The notes under the pieces are model-generated. The model had not been told where the DNA came from. It saw nothing but the letters and a program-made list of their open reading frames with translations, and ran no database searches. This document shows positions 1 to 5,348 of a DNA stretch of 7,270 nt, one piece after another. The stretch is from an uncultured Deinococcales bacterium (lineage in GTDB: Bacteria > Deinococcota > Deinococci > Deinococcales > Trueperaceae): NCBI GenBank assembly GCA_937934635.1, contig CALGZD010000020.1, positions 1-7,270 on the forward strand, given 5' to 3'. The translations under genes were made by a program, and so were the position numbers. Position 1 is the first letter of the stretch; the number at the start of each line of letters is the position of its first letter.

Positions 1-23
1 TAACTACTCTTAGTGCTCAAACC

Positions 24-58
24 TAGTACTAAGTGTTCAAGCAAGATTTTAGTACTAA
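24..58. repeat. Two copies of TAGTACTAA upstream of mreB
   Basis: The 9-mer TAGTACTAA occurs at 24-32 and again at 50-58, 26 bp apart. A related pair, TTAGTGCTCAA (10-20) and TAAGTGTTCAA (30-40), is interleaved with it. CTTAGT (9-14) and ACTAAG (28-33) can also pair as a 6-bp inverted repeat. The spacing is close to 2.5 helical turns, so the two copies would not lie on the same face of the DNA. It could be a regulator site for mreB, or the tail of a repeat that begins outside the window. Function unknown. Confidence 0.35.
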
Positions 59-77
59 CCTTAAACCTAACGATAGC

Positions 78-109
78 TTGACTATCTTTAAAATTTATTA
101 CTGTATTAT
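78..109 (+). promoter_or_regulatory. Possible sigma-70-type promoter of mreB
   Basis: TTGACT (78-83) matches the -35 consensus at five of six positions and TATTAT (104-109) matches the -10 consensus at five of six. The spacer is 20 nt, longer than the usual 17, so the pairing is doubtful. The region is strongly AT-rich, and a start near 116 would give a leader of about 28 nt with the GGAG ribosome-binding site at 132-135. Confidence 0.3.
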
Positions 110-143
110 TACTGTGAAATTATGAAATTCTGGAGAAATTAAA

Positions 144-1175
144 GTGTTTAAACCCTGGAGACAAGAAATTGGCGTAGATTTAGGAACTGCCACTGTCCTT
201 ATATATGTAAAAGGCAAAGGGGTTGTTCTGCGTGAGCCATCGGTTATTGCGCTAAGTACTGTTACAAATGAAGTCAAAGCAGTTGGTGATGCTGCCTACC
301 ATATGCTAGGAAGAACACCTGGCACAATTCAGGCTGTTCGTCCTATGCGTGATGGTGTTATTGCAGATTATGAACTGACTGAAAAAATGCTCAAGGAATT
401 TATCCGTAAGGCGCAAACAGGTATGGGACGCTTTTTTAAGCCACACATTATTGTTTGTGTACCTTCAGGCGTTACAGGGGTAGAAAAACGTGCTGTTCTT
501 CAAGCAACACGAGAAGTAAATTCAAGTAGAGCTTACTTAATTGAAGAACCTCTTGCTGCTGCTATTGGTGCAGGTGTTGACATCGGCGAACCAAATGGTA
601 GTTTGATTGTGGATATTGGTGGGGGAACTACTGATATTGCAGTTATCAGTCTTGGTGGCATCGTTGTTTCTGAGTCACTCCGTATTGCTGGTAACGAATT
701 TGATGAGTCGATTATTCGCTATATTCGTCAGAAAGAGAATCTTCTGATTGGTGAACGTACGGCTGAAGAAGTCAAAATGCGTGTAGGTGCTGCGCTTATT
801 AAGAGTCCTGAAGATATTAAGAGCATTGAGGTGCGTGGGCGTGACCTCATCAATGGTCTACCAAAAACCATTCAAATCAATACTGAAGACACAGTGGCTG
901 CGCTTAGTGAACCTTTAAGCAAGGTAGCAGATGGTGTAAAACGTGTCTTAGAAAGCTCACCGCCTGAACTCGTTTCCGATATTATTGACCGTGGCATCAT
1001 CATGACTGGTGGTGGCTCCTTGCTCAACAATTTTGATGAATTACTCAGACAAGTCACAGGTATTCCTGTGGTCGTAGCTGAAAATGCTGTGGATTGTGTT
1101 GCTGAAGGTACAGGCGTTGCGCTTGACATGCTACACGTTCTTGACTTGGATGATGACAAGAGCTTGCGTAGATAA
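144..1175 (+). CDS. mreB: MreB/Mbl-type rod-shape actin homologue
   Basis: Bacterial actin-family ATPase that polymerises on the inner face of the membrane and guides peptidoglycan synthesis in rod-shaped cells. At 343 residues it has the normal family length. Visible motifs are phosphate-1 VDLGTA (residues 11-16), the MreB-typical VCVPSGVTGVEKRAV block (104-118), phosphate-2 DIGGGTTD (157-164), LLIGERTAEEVK (200-211), and the adenosine-binding MTGGGSLL (287-294). The N-terminal MFKPW, with Phe2 and Trp5, could serve as a membrane-inserting tip, as in other MreBs (inference). The start is GTG with GGAG 8 nt upstream (132-135). The phrases DLGTA-VLI-VKGKG and AENAVDCVAEGTGVALD resemble the Bacillus Mbl branch as much as MreB, so the paralogue name is uncertain. 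No mreC, mreD or rodA lies next to it: the following gene is on the opposite strand, so it looks like a single-gene unit. Confidence 0.95.
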   Translation: MFKPWRQEIGVDLGTATVLIYVKGKGVVLREPSVIALSTVTNEVKAVGDAAYHMLGRTPGTIQAVRPMRDGVIADYELTEKMLKEFIRKAQTGMGRFFKPHIIVCVPSGVTGVEKRAVLQATREVNSSRAYLIEEPLAAAIGAGVDIGEPNGSLIVDIGGGTTDIAVISLGGIVVSESLRIAGNEFDESIIRYIRQKENLLIGERTAEEVKMRVGAALIKSPEDIKSIEVRGRDLINGLPKTIQINTEDTVAALSEPLSKVADGVKRVLESSPPELVSDIIDRGIIMTGGGSLLNNFDELLRQVTGIPVVVAENAVDCVAEGTGVALDMLHVLDLDDDKSLRR

Positions 1176-1187
1176 AGTACAAGCTTA

Positions 1188-1233
1188 CAGCTATACAAAC
1201 AAGCTATACAAAAAAACAAGCTATACAAAAAAA
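1188..1233. repeat. Tandem 17-bp repeat, U-tract unit
   Basis: CAAGCTATACAAAAAAA occurs twice in perfect tandem at 1200-1216 and 1217-1233. A degenerate third copy, CAGCTATACAAA, precedes it at 1188-1199. Read on the minus strand the two full copies give TTTTTTTGTATAGCTTG twice, directly downstream of the protease terminator hairpin, so the unit duplicates the U-tract. Replication slippage is the simplest origin. The 11-mer AGCTTACAGCT at 1182-1192 also recurs at 1298-1308. Confidence 0.85.
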
Positions 1234-1275
1234 GACAAAGTCCTTAGAAAGGATTGGGGGGATCTAAGGACTTTG
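1227..1275 (-). terminator. Rho-independent terminator for the protease gene
   Basis: CAAAGTCCTTAGA (1236-1248) and TCTAAGGACTTTG (1263-1275) form a perfect 13-bp stem around a 14-nt loop. On the minus strand the stem is followed by TC and then seven Ts (1233-1227), so it ends transcripts of the protease gene about 150 nt after its stop codon. On the + strand no T-run follows, so it would serve mreB only weakly, if at all. Confidence 0.8.
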
Positions 1276-1422
1276 ATTAGGGGTTAAAGATATAGATAGC
1301 TTACAGCTTGTCTATTTCCTAAAGATTTGCTTCTTTTTTTGGCAGCTAGCCATTTCATTCTCAATAACAAAAATCATTAGATAAAACCAAAAAAGTGTTT
1401 CTAAAACATTCAAGCAGGACAA

Positions 1423-2382
1423 TTACCCAAAACGGTTATCCCACCATTTTCTAAACCACGGGCGGTTATCTTGAATGTGTGTGTCTATCCATTCTTTAAA
1501 GAAAGATACATCTGTGTATACACCTGGAAAACCAATTCCACAACCAACACCCCAACTTACAACACCAACCAAATCCCATGATTTACGAATTGAGAGTGCA
1601 TGTAGCCAAGAAGGTTGAGCTTTGCTAAGAAGTGGTCCACCACTATCACCATCACAAGCATCTTTACCTCGCTCTTTATGAGCACAGACCATGCCACCAT
1701 AGAGCATGTAAGTTCCATCTGGCGTACGTAGGTAACGTTCTTGGCAATCATCTCTAGAGAGTACATTGACATTCATGCGCTTGAGATCCTCAGGCATCAC
1801 TGCAGTGCCTTGATCGTTTGTTGCATAAGGGTCGAAGCGTTTAATATCTCCCCAACCTAGTACGGCCGCTCCCGTACCAGCTCGAGCCTTCCCTGTAGGC
1901 AACTTTGCATAAGGATATACCTTACTATTTACCCGTTTAGGTACTTCAGCGAGCTGCAAAAGCGCAATATCATTTTCTTTGCTATTCAGTTTGAAATCAG
2001 GATGGGTAATAATCTGCTTAACGGCATATATATTGTGTGGATGCGCCTTTTGGTTGATAATTTGGTCATCACCCAACATGACCCCAAGATTTGATTCACT
2101 AATGCCAAAATTAGCAAAAGGTGGATCTTTTATGCAGTGTGCTGCTGTCAATACCCAAGTTTTAGCTATGAGTGTCCCACCACACCAACGCTGTCCTTGA
2201 GGATAAATGCCTTCCTGCAAGTGCATGTCTCTGCTAAGCACAAGCGCTGCCATAAATGGAAACTGTTCGATGCTTGCATTCTTAGCACCAAGATTCTTAT
2301 TGGTTTGTCGATATGCAAAAAATCCCAAACAGGCAATCAAAACAATTAAAAATATCAACACATATTGCTGCGTTTTTGTCAT
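1423..2382 (-). CDS. Membrane-anchored trypsin-like serine protease (S1A)
   Basis: Chymotrypsin-fold protease of 319 residues with an N-terminal hydrophobic segment (about 7-24), so it is predicted to sit outside the cytoplasm as a signal-anchor or lipid-free tethered enzyme. The catalytic triad is His82 in TAAHC, Asp138 in NDIALLQL and Ser247 in GDSGGPLL. Asp241, six residues before the Ser, is the chymotrypsin-189 position and predicts cleavage after Lys or Arg. Six cysteines fit the three core disulfides: 67-83, 213-233 and 243-281. SWGVGC (276-281) and PGVYTDV complete the S1 pocket region. The zymogen motif is odd: where activated trypsins start IVGG, this protein reads Lys29-NLGA (30-33), only about five residues after the membrane segment. 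The short tail after 300 is basic and aromatic (WFRKWWDNRFG). No clear Shine-Dalgarno precedes the ATG, which is kept because it gives a complete anchor segment. Its natural substrate is unknown. Confidence 0.93.
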   Translation of the reverse strand: MTKTQQYVLIFLIVLIACLGFFAYRQTNKNLGAKNASIEQFPFMAALVLSRDMHLQEGIYPQGQRWCGGTLIAKTWVLTAAHCIKDPPFANFGISESNLGVMLGDDQIINQKAHPHNIYAVKQIITHPDFKLNSKENDIALLQLAEVPKRVNSKVYPYAKLPTGKARAGTGAAVLGWGDIKRFDPYATNDQGTAVMPEDLKRMNVNVLSRDDCQERYLRTPDGTYMLYGGMVCAHKERGKDACDGDSGGPLLSKAQPSWLHALSIRKSWDLVGVVSWGVGCGIGFPGVYTDVSFFKEWIDTHIQDNRPWFRKWWDNRFG

Positions 2383-2751
2383 TTGTTTATGAAAAGTACC
2401 CTACAAAATCAAGCCGTATCTGCTAGAAACTTTCAGGTACTCAACTCTCCCTAAGTGATTTTGCGTCAGTACAAACAAGTTACTATCTATTTTAAAAAGT
2501 AAGATGATGACGAATGTTAAAGCCTTTTACGGGTGCATTCATATTCGAGCATATAAAGCCCCTATGAAACACTCTATTTCAAGATATCAAAACCATTTAA
2601 AGGCGATATAAAAAGCTCTTCCACGATTAACTGACTTGGGTCAGTTAATCGGCGAGCTTCGTAACGAGTAGGAACGAACTCATTTAGTATGGGTCAATAT
2701 TACGTGGAAACGCTAAAAATATACCCAAGCTCTACATACAAGTATTAGCCA
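2383..2751. other. Intergenic region, no gene recognised
   Basis: This 369-bp stretch separates the protease start from the rplI terminator. I see no open frame with a plausible ribosome-binding site, no tRNA cloverleaf and no convincing promoter for the protease. The only clear structure is the two-part hairpin at 2613-2659. The sequence is AT-rich, like the other intergenic DNA here. Confidence 0.6.
2608..2659 (-). terminator. Two-part hairpin, terminator-like on the minus strand
   Basis: CGATTAACTGAC (2624-2635) and GTCAGTTAATCG (2640-2651) form a perfect 12-bp stem with a 4-nt loop. Outside it AAGCTC (2613-2618) pairs with GAGCTT (2654-2659), leaving an asymmetric internal loop of 5 and 2 nt. 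On the minus strand the outer arm runs into TTTTT-ATA, which is terminator-like. It lies about 100 nt beyond the rplI terminator, so it could be a backup terminator or the end of an unrecognised small RNA. Confidence 0.45.
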
Positions 2752-2778
2752 TAAAAAAAGCGTGACCGAAGTCACGCT
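2752..2778 (-). terminator. Terminator of the rpsF-ssb-rpsR-rplI cluster
   Basis: On the minus strand AGCGTGAC-TTCG-GTCACGCT gives a perfect 8-bp stem with a UUCG tetraloop, followed by seven Ts (2759-2753). It starts 23 nt after the rplI stop codon. This is a textbook intrinsic terminator and marks the end of the cluster. Confidence 0.95.
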
Positions 2779-2801
2779 AGAAATTCATCTTTACGATTAG
2801 C

Positions 2802-3254
2802 TTATTCAGCTTCTCTAACAACATCCACAGTAAATTCAATTGGAACTTCTGGATGTGGCTTATAGAAAACAATCTGACTACCAATTTCCTTGATTGGGTG
2901 ATCAAGGTCAATCTTACGACGGTCAACTTCGATGTTGTATGTCGCTTCGATTGCAGCAGCTAGCTGTTGACGACCAATTGAACCGTAGATACGCTCATCG
3001 CCTGCTTTAGCAGCAATTTCAACACGTGCATCTTCGCCAATAAGGTCTTTGAGACGCTCAGCATCTCCCTTGCGTTCGGCTAACTGACGCGCACGCTGCT
3101 CGAGCCTTGCATCTAGTTCCGCACGGTTTGCTTTACTTGCAGGAAGTGCCAAACCTTGTGGAATCAGAAAGTTACGAGCATAGCCTGCTTTAACATTTAA
3201 GATTTCGCCAGCTTCGCCAAGCTTCTTAACGGGTTCTAGCAAAATTATGTTCAT
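2802..3254 (-). CDS. rplI: 50S ribosomal protein L9
   Basis: Large-subunit protein that binds 23S rRNA near the base of the L1 stalk and extends outward. It has 150 residues, the usual length. The N-terminal RNA-binding domain is seen in MNIILLEPVKKLGEAGEILNV followed by KAGYARNFLIPQGLA (22-36), the family signature. A charged central helix follows (about 42-75, rich in Arg, Glu and Leu) and leads to the C-terminal domain with YGSIGRQQLAAAI (90-102). Its ATG overlaps the rpsR stop by 4 nt (ATGA), so translation is probably coupled to rpsR, which would explain the weak Shine-Dalgarno. It is the last gene of the cluster, just before the terminator at 2752-2778. Confidence 0.98.
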   Translation of the reverse strand: MNIILLEPVKKLGEAGEILNVKAGYARNFLIPQGLALPASKANRAELDARLEQRARQLAERKGDAERLKDLIGEDARVEIAAKAGDERIYGSIGRQQLAAAIEATYNIEVDRRKIDLDHPIKEIGSQIVFYKPHPEVPIEFTVDVVREAE

Positions 3255-3529
3255 TTTCTTACCAACTGTGCAGTGATAGGAATAATTGCCAACATGCGTG
3301 CACGCTTGATTGTCGTTGCAAGTCTGCGTTGGTGCTTAGCACAAACGCCAGTACGACGACGAGGCAAAATCTTTGCAGTATCACTGATAAATCTACGTAA
3401 CATTTGTGAGTTACGGTAGTCCATAATTTCCATCTCGCCTGTGCAAAATGGACATACTTTTGGTCTACGACCTCTGCGACCACGGTCTCTATCTCTACCG
3501 CGATTACCGCCACTTCTTTGTTGAGCCAT
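3251..3529 (-). CDS. rpsR: 30S ribosomal protein S18, zinc-ligand type
   Basis: Small-subunit protein that binds the platform of the 30S subunit as a heterodimer with S6. It has 92 residues. The first 23 are an Arg/Gly-rich basic extension (RDRDRGRRGRR). The core follows with KVCPFC (24-29), the MDYRN and LRRFISD blocks, KILPRRRTG and CAKHQRRL (63-70). Cys26, Cys29, Cys63 and His66 are placed as zinc ligands, the C+ form of S18. The ATG shares one base with the ssb stop codon (TAATG), so re-initiation after ssb is likely; a weak GAGG lies in the ssb tail. S6, its partner, is encoded at the head of the same cluster. Confidence 0.97.
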   Translation of the reverse strand: MAQQRSGGNRGRDRDRGRRGRRPKVCPFCTGEMEIMDYRNSQMLRRFISDTAKILPRRRTGVCAKHQRRLATTIKRARMLAIIPITAQLVRK

Positions 3530-4410
3530 TAAAAGGGTAAATCCTCTTCTGGTGGAAATTCTTCATCAATATCAAGCTTACTTACCTGACTCGCCTGGGC
3601 GTCTACTTGCACAGTGTCTATGCCAGAATTTGCAACTGCCGCTGGGGCTGATGCTCCTGAAGTTTGTGCAGGTGAACGGGTCGCAGCTCCACCACTGCCC
3701 GGACCACGTGTCAGGGTCTCTATACGAGTACCCTCAATATAGGTTCTATAACGCTTGTTGCCTTCTTGATCTTGCCAAGAATCATTGACTAAACGCCCCA
3801 TAACCATGACAGCATCACCCTTGCCTAAATCAGCAAAGCCTTCAGCGAGATCTCGCCAAACTTGGATGTCTATGAAATGGACGTTTTCTTGATCTTGACC
3901 ACTGCGATCACGGTATTGCTCATTGACAGCGATACCGATTCTAGTAACTGCATTGCCATTTGGGGTGTAGCGCATTTCAGCATCACGAGTAAGATTACCT
4001 ACCAGCGTGACCTGATTCAGTGCATTTGTTAGACGTGGCTGACCTAGACTGTCAGAGACAGTTGGATTTTCTTTACGCATACCAGCACTCAGCACATCTA
4101 CTCGGATGCCTTTAACATCCACAGCAGAACGCTTCTGACCATCTTGCTCCCAAGCTCGGTAGTTGACACGACCATCTACAAAGACCATCGTTCCCTGATC
4201 GAGCTGATCTGCAAGATACTCTGCTTGCTTACCAAGCACACTCACACGGTGATACCAAGCAATATCTCTCACTTGAGAGTCATCACCAATAATACGGTCA
4301 TTGCCTGCTACATTCATTTCTAAAATAGCAAGCCCACTGGGGGTGTACTTAAGTTCGGATTTCTTTGTTAAGCAACCAACTAATATTACGCTGTTAAATC
4401 CTCTGGCCAT
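3529..4410 (-). CDS. ssb: Single-stranded DNA-binding protein with two OB folds
   Basis: Essential protein that coats single-stranded DNA in replication, repair and recombination. At 293 residues it is almost twice the usual bacterial length because two OB folds are joined in one chain. OB1 spans about 5-108 (NSVILVGCLTKKSELKYTPSG, WYHRVSVLGKQAEYL, GTMVFVDGRVNYRAWEQDGQKR). OB2 spans about 130-235 (NQVTLVGNLTRDAEMRYTPNG, FIDIQVWRDLAEGFADLGKGD, GRLVNDSWQDQEGNKRYRTYI). A Gly/Ala/Ser/Thr linker follows (about 236-275), and then the acidic tip EEFPPEEDLPF that recruits partner proteins. This is the Deinococcus/Thermus form, which works as a dimer carrying four OB folds. OB1 is less like the canonical fold than OB2. 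The start is ATG with AAGGAG 6 nt upstream (4417-4422). A 230-bp gap to rpsF with promoter-like boxes suggests separate control. Confidence 0.98.
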   Translation of the reverse strand: MARGFNSVILVGCLTKKSELKYTPSGLAILEMNVAGNDRIIGDDSQVRDIAWYHRVSVLGKQAEYLADQLDQGTMVFVDGRVNYRAWEQDGQKRSAVDVKGIRVDVLSAGMRKENPTVSDSLGQPRLTNALNQVTLVGNLTRDAEMRYTPNGNAVTRIGIAVNEQYRDRSGQDQENVHFIDIQVWRDLAEGFADLGKGDAVMVMGRLVNDSWQDQEGNKRYRTYIEGTRIETLTRGPGSGGAATRSPAQTSGASAPAAVANSGIDTVQVDAQASQVSKLDIDEEFPPEEDLPF

Positions 4411-4438
4411 AGCCTTCTCCTTACACTTAGAAACTCTA

Positions 4439-4456
4439 TGAAGTACCTGTACTTCA
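4439..4456. promoter_or_regulatory. 18-bp palindrome in the ssb leader
   Basis: TGAAGTAC-CT-GTACTTCA has perfect 8-nt arms around a 2-nt centre. It lies 16 nt upstream of the ssb Shine-Dalgarno and downstream of the proposed promoter. As DNA it looks like a dimeric-regulator operator. As RNA it could form a 7-bp stem with a 4-nt loop next to the ribosome-binding site. It does not match the known Deinococcus radiation/desiccation motif (TTATGTCA-type arms) or the Gram-positive LexA box. Confidence 0.5.
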
Positions 4457-4476
4457 ATTCACAAATTAATCGACTG

Positions 4477-4488
4477 AAGCATATGCTT
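4477..4488. promoter_or_regulatory. 12-bp palindrome in the ssb leader
   Basis: AAGCATATGCTT is a perfect 12-bp palindrome 21 bp beyond the 18-bp palindrome at 4439-4456, between it and the proposed ssb promoter. It may be chance in AT-rich DNA or a second protein-binding site. No match to a known operator is claimed. Confidence 0.3.
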
Positions 4489-4539
4489 TGTCACACAATT
4501 TGCAAAACTTCAGAGTTCCATACAAGAACTATTGCCTAC

Positions 4540-4568
4540 ATTATACCTTAAATTATACGGTATGTACA
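4540..4568 (-). promoter_or_regulatory. Probable ssb promoter with tandem TATAAT boxes
   Basis: On the minus strand a perfect TATAAT (4545-4540) lies 17 nt after TGTACA (4568-4563), a four-of-six match to the -35 consensus. A second perfect TATAAT lies at 4557-4552, inside the spacer, but its -35 match is poor. A start near 4533 gives a leader of about 120 nt. This would let ssb, rpsR and rplI be transcribed independently of rpsF. Confidence 0.5.
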
Positions 4569-4597
4569 CCTTAATTAAGATATTCCAAATAGATAAT

Positions 4598-4639
4598 GTA
4601 AAAATTGTTAAATTTTTACCCCTGAGTGATTTCCTCAGG
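4598..4639 (-). terminator. Two adjacent hairpins after the rpsF stop
   Basis: CCTGAG (4621-4626) and CTCAGG (4634-4639) form a 6-bp stem with a 7-nt loop, starting 1 nt after the rpsF stop codon. Next to it GTAAAAAT (4598-4605) and ATTTTTAC (4612-4619) form an 8-bp AT-only stem with a 6-nt loop. On the minus strand the GC stem is followed by GGTAAAAATTT, not by a clean U-run, so this is a weak attenuator or mRNA 3'-end structure rather than a strong terminator. Confidence 0.4.
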
Positions 4640-4640
4640 C

Positions 4641-5150
4641 TTATGCAGTAGCTTCTTCGCTTGCAGTTACTTCTGGAACAGGAGCTGGAGCTTCTGCTGG
4701 TGCAGGAGCGGCTTCTGGTGCAGGCGTTGCAGCAGGACGTGTTTCTGGTCTAGATCCTGGTCTAGATTCAGGTCTAGATTCTGGGCGACCTTCAGGTCTG
4801 CGAGCATCTGGACGGGTTCTTGGTCTTGAGAACTTGCGTCCTTTACCAAGTGTGCTCCATTCAGGACGATGACGCACGATAAGCGCACGCATGATATTGT
4901 CACGAATTCTCAACGCACTTTCGATTGCTTTCGGTCCGTCGCTAGATGTTAACTCAACAGTATAAATAAGATAATGCCCATCTAGCTTTTTGTTGATAGG
5001 GTAAGCCAAACGCTTTGAACCCCAATCATCTAGATTGGTCACTACACCATCATTACGTTGAATCTGTGCTTCGATAGCATCACGCTCAGCCTGAGCTTGC
5101 TTTTCGGTCAAGTTTGACTCGATAATCACATTTAAATCATAAGTAGCCAT
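4641..5150 (-). CDS. rpsF: 30S ribosomal protein S6 with long repetitive C-terminal tail
   Basis: Small-subunit protein that pairs with S18 on the 30S platform. The core fold occupies about residues 1-95: TYDLNVIIESNLTE, the central WGSKRLAYPINKKLDGHYLIY (43-63) and LRIRDNIMRALIV (80-92), all typical of the family. S6 is normally about 95-105 residues in this phylum; here it has 169. The extra tail first has basic residues (GKGRKFSRPRTRPDAR), then about five RPxS-type tetrapeptides (118-139), then an Ala/Pro/Glu-rich acidic stretch (140-169) ending SEEATA. It is in frame and starts directly after the core, so it looks like a genuine extension and not a frameshift. The start is ATG with a strong AAGGAGG 9 nt upstream (5166-5160). 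It heads the cluster with ssb, rpsR and rplI. The role of the tail is unknown. Confidence 0.97.
   Translation of the reverse strand: MATYDLNVIIESNLTEKQAQAERDAIEAQIQRNDGVVTNLDDWGSKRLAYPINKKLDGHYLIYTVELTSSDGPKAIESALRIRDNIMRALIVRHRPEWSTLGKGRKFSRPRTRPDARRPEGRPESRPESRPGSRPETRPAATPAPEAAPAPAEAPAPVPEVTASEEATA
4734..4799 (-). repeat. 12-bp tandem repeats coding the S6 RPxS tail
   Basis: Within rpsF a roughly 12-bp unit (GGTCTAGATTCA and variants on the + strand) repeats five times and encodes Arg-Pro-Glu/Gly-Ser/Thr/Gly tetrapeptides at residues 118-139. The repeat length is a multiple of three, so gain or loss of units keeps the frame. Copy number may therefore vary between strains (inference). Confidence 0.8.
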
Positions 5151-5159
5151 GGGTTTTTG

Positions 5160-5166
5160 CCTCCTT
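5160..5166 (-). promoter_or_regulatory. Strong Shine-Dalgarno of rpsF
   Basis: AAGGAGG on the minus strand lies 9 nt before the rpsF ATG. It is the strongest ribosome-binding site in the window, fits a highly expressed ribosomal gene, and fixes the start codon. Confidence 0.9.
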
Positions 5167-5184
5167 CCATTAAGGCATTTTGTG

Positions 5185-5242
5185 TCGAATATGTAGCTTC
5201 GATTTGTGTTAATACGAACACTACTTCAAACAGCTCGGTAGT
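5185..5242 (-). promoter_or_regulatory. Structured rpsF leader, possible S6:S18 autoregulatory hairpin
   Basis: On the minus strand ACTAC (5242-5238) pairs with GTAGT (5224-5220). The 3' C of the first arm starts a CCG trinucleotide at the base of the loop. Two smaller inverted repeats follow: GTGTT/AACAC (5221-5217 and 5210-5206) and TCGAA/TTCGA (5202-5198 and 5189-5185). Many bacterial rpsF leaders carry a hairpin with a CCG motif that binds the S6:S18 complex for feedback control. This is only a loose match, and a -10-like TAAACT at 5245-5240 would place the transcript start inside the hairpin. Confidence 0.25.
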
Positions 5243-5281
5243 TTAGCACTAATGAGAAGACATGGATAGATGTATTTTCCC

Positions 5282-5330
5282 TAAGTTCAGGTATTTTTGC
5301 TTGGAACTTATTGGAACTTATTGGAACTTA
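5282..5330. repeat. Triplicate 10-bp repeat upstream of the rpsF cluster
   Basis: TTGGAACTTA occurs three times in perfect tandem at 5301-5310, 5311-5320 and 5321-5330. An inverted TAAGTTC at 5282-5288 faces them. A 10-bp period puts the copies on one face of the helix, as for iterated operator sites. It lies about 130-180 bp upstream of the rpsF start. It could instead be a simple slippage product. Confidence 0.75.
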
Positions 5331-5348
5331 AAAGCAAGATGAATATGC

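Noticed and set aside
1340..1352. TGGC-AGCTA-GCCA as an mreB terminator
   Set aside because: A 4-bp stem followed by only three Ts; too weak to call.
1389..1408. Closer terminator for the protease (short stem plus T6 on the minus strand)
   Set aside because: The stem is only 5 bp of A/T-rich pairs with a 3-nt loop; the 13-bp stem at 1236-1275 is far stronger.
2383..2430. Promoter TTGATT-N17-TAAACA for the protease
   Set aside because: The -10 box would end one base before the ATG, leaving no room for a transcription start.
2613..2659. tRNA or other standard structured RNA
   Set aside because: It is a single long hairpin with no cloverleaf, T-loop or anticodon arm.
4626..4829. Open frame opposite the rpsF tail
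   Set aside because: Its Ser/Trp/Arg-rich product is the antisense shadow of the repeat-coded S6 tail.
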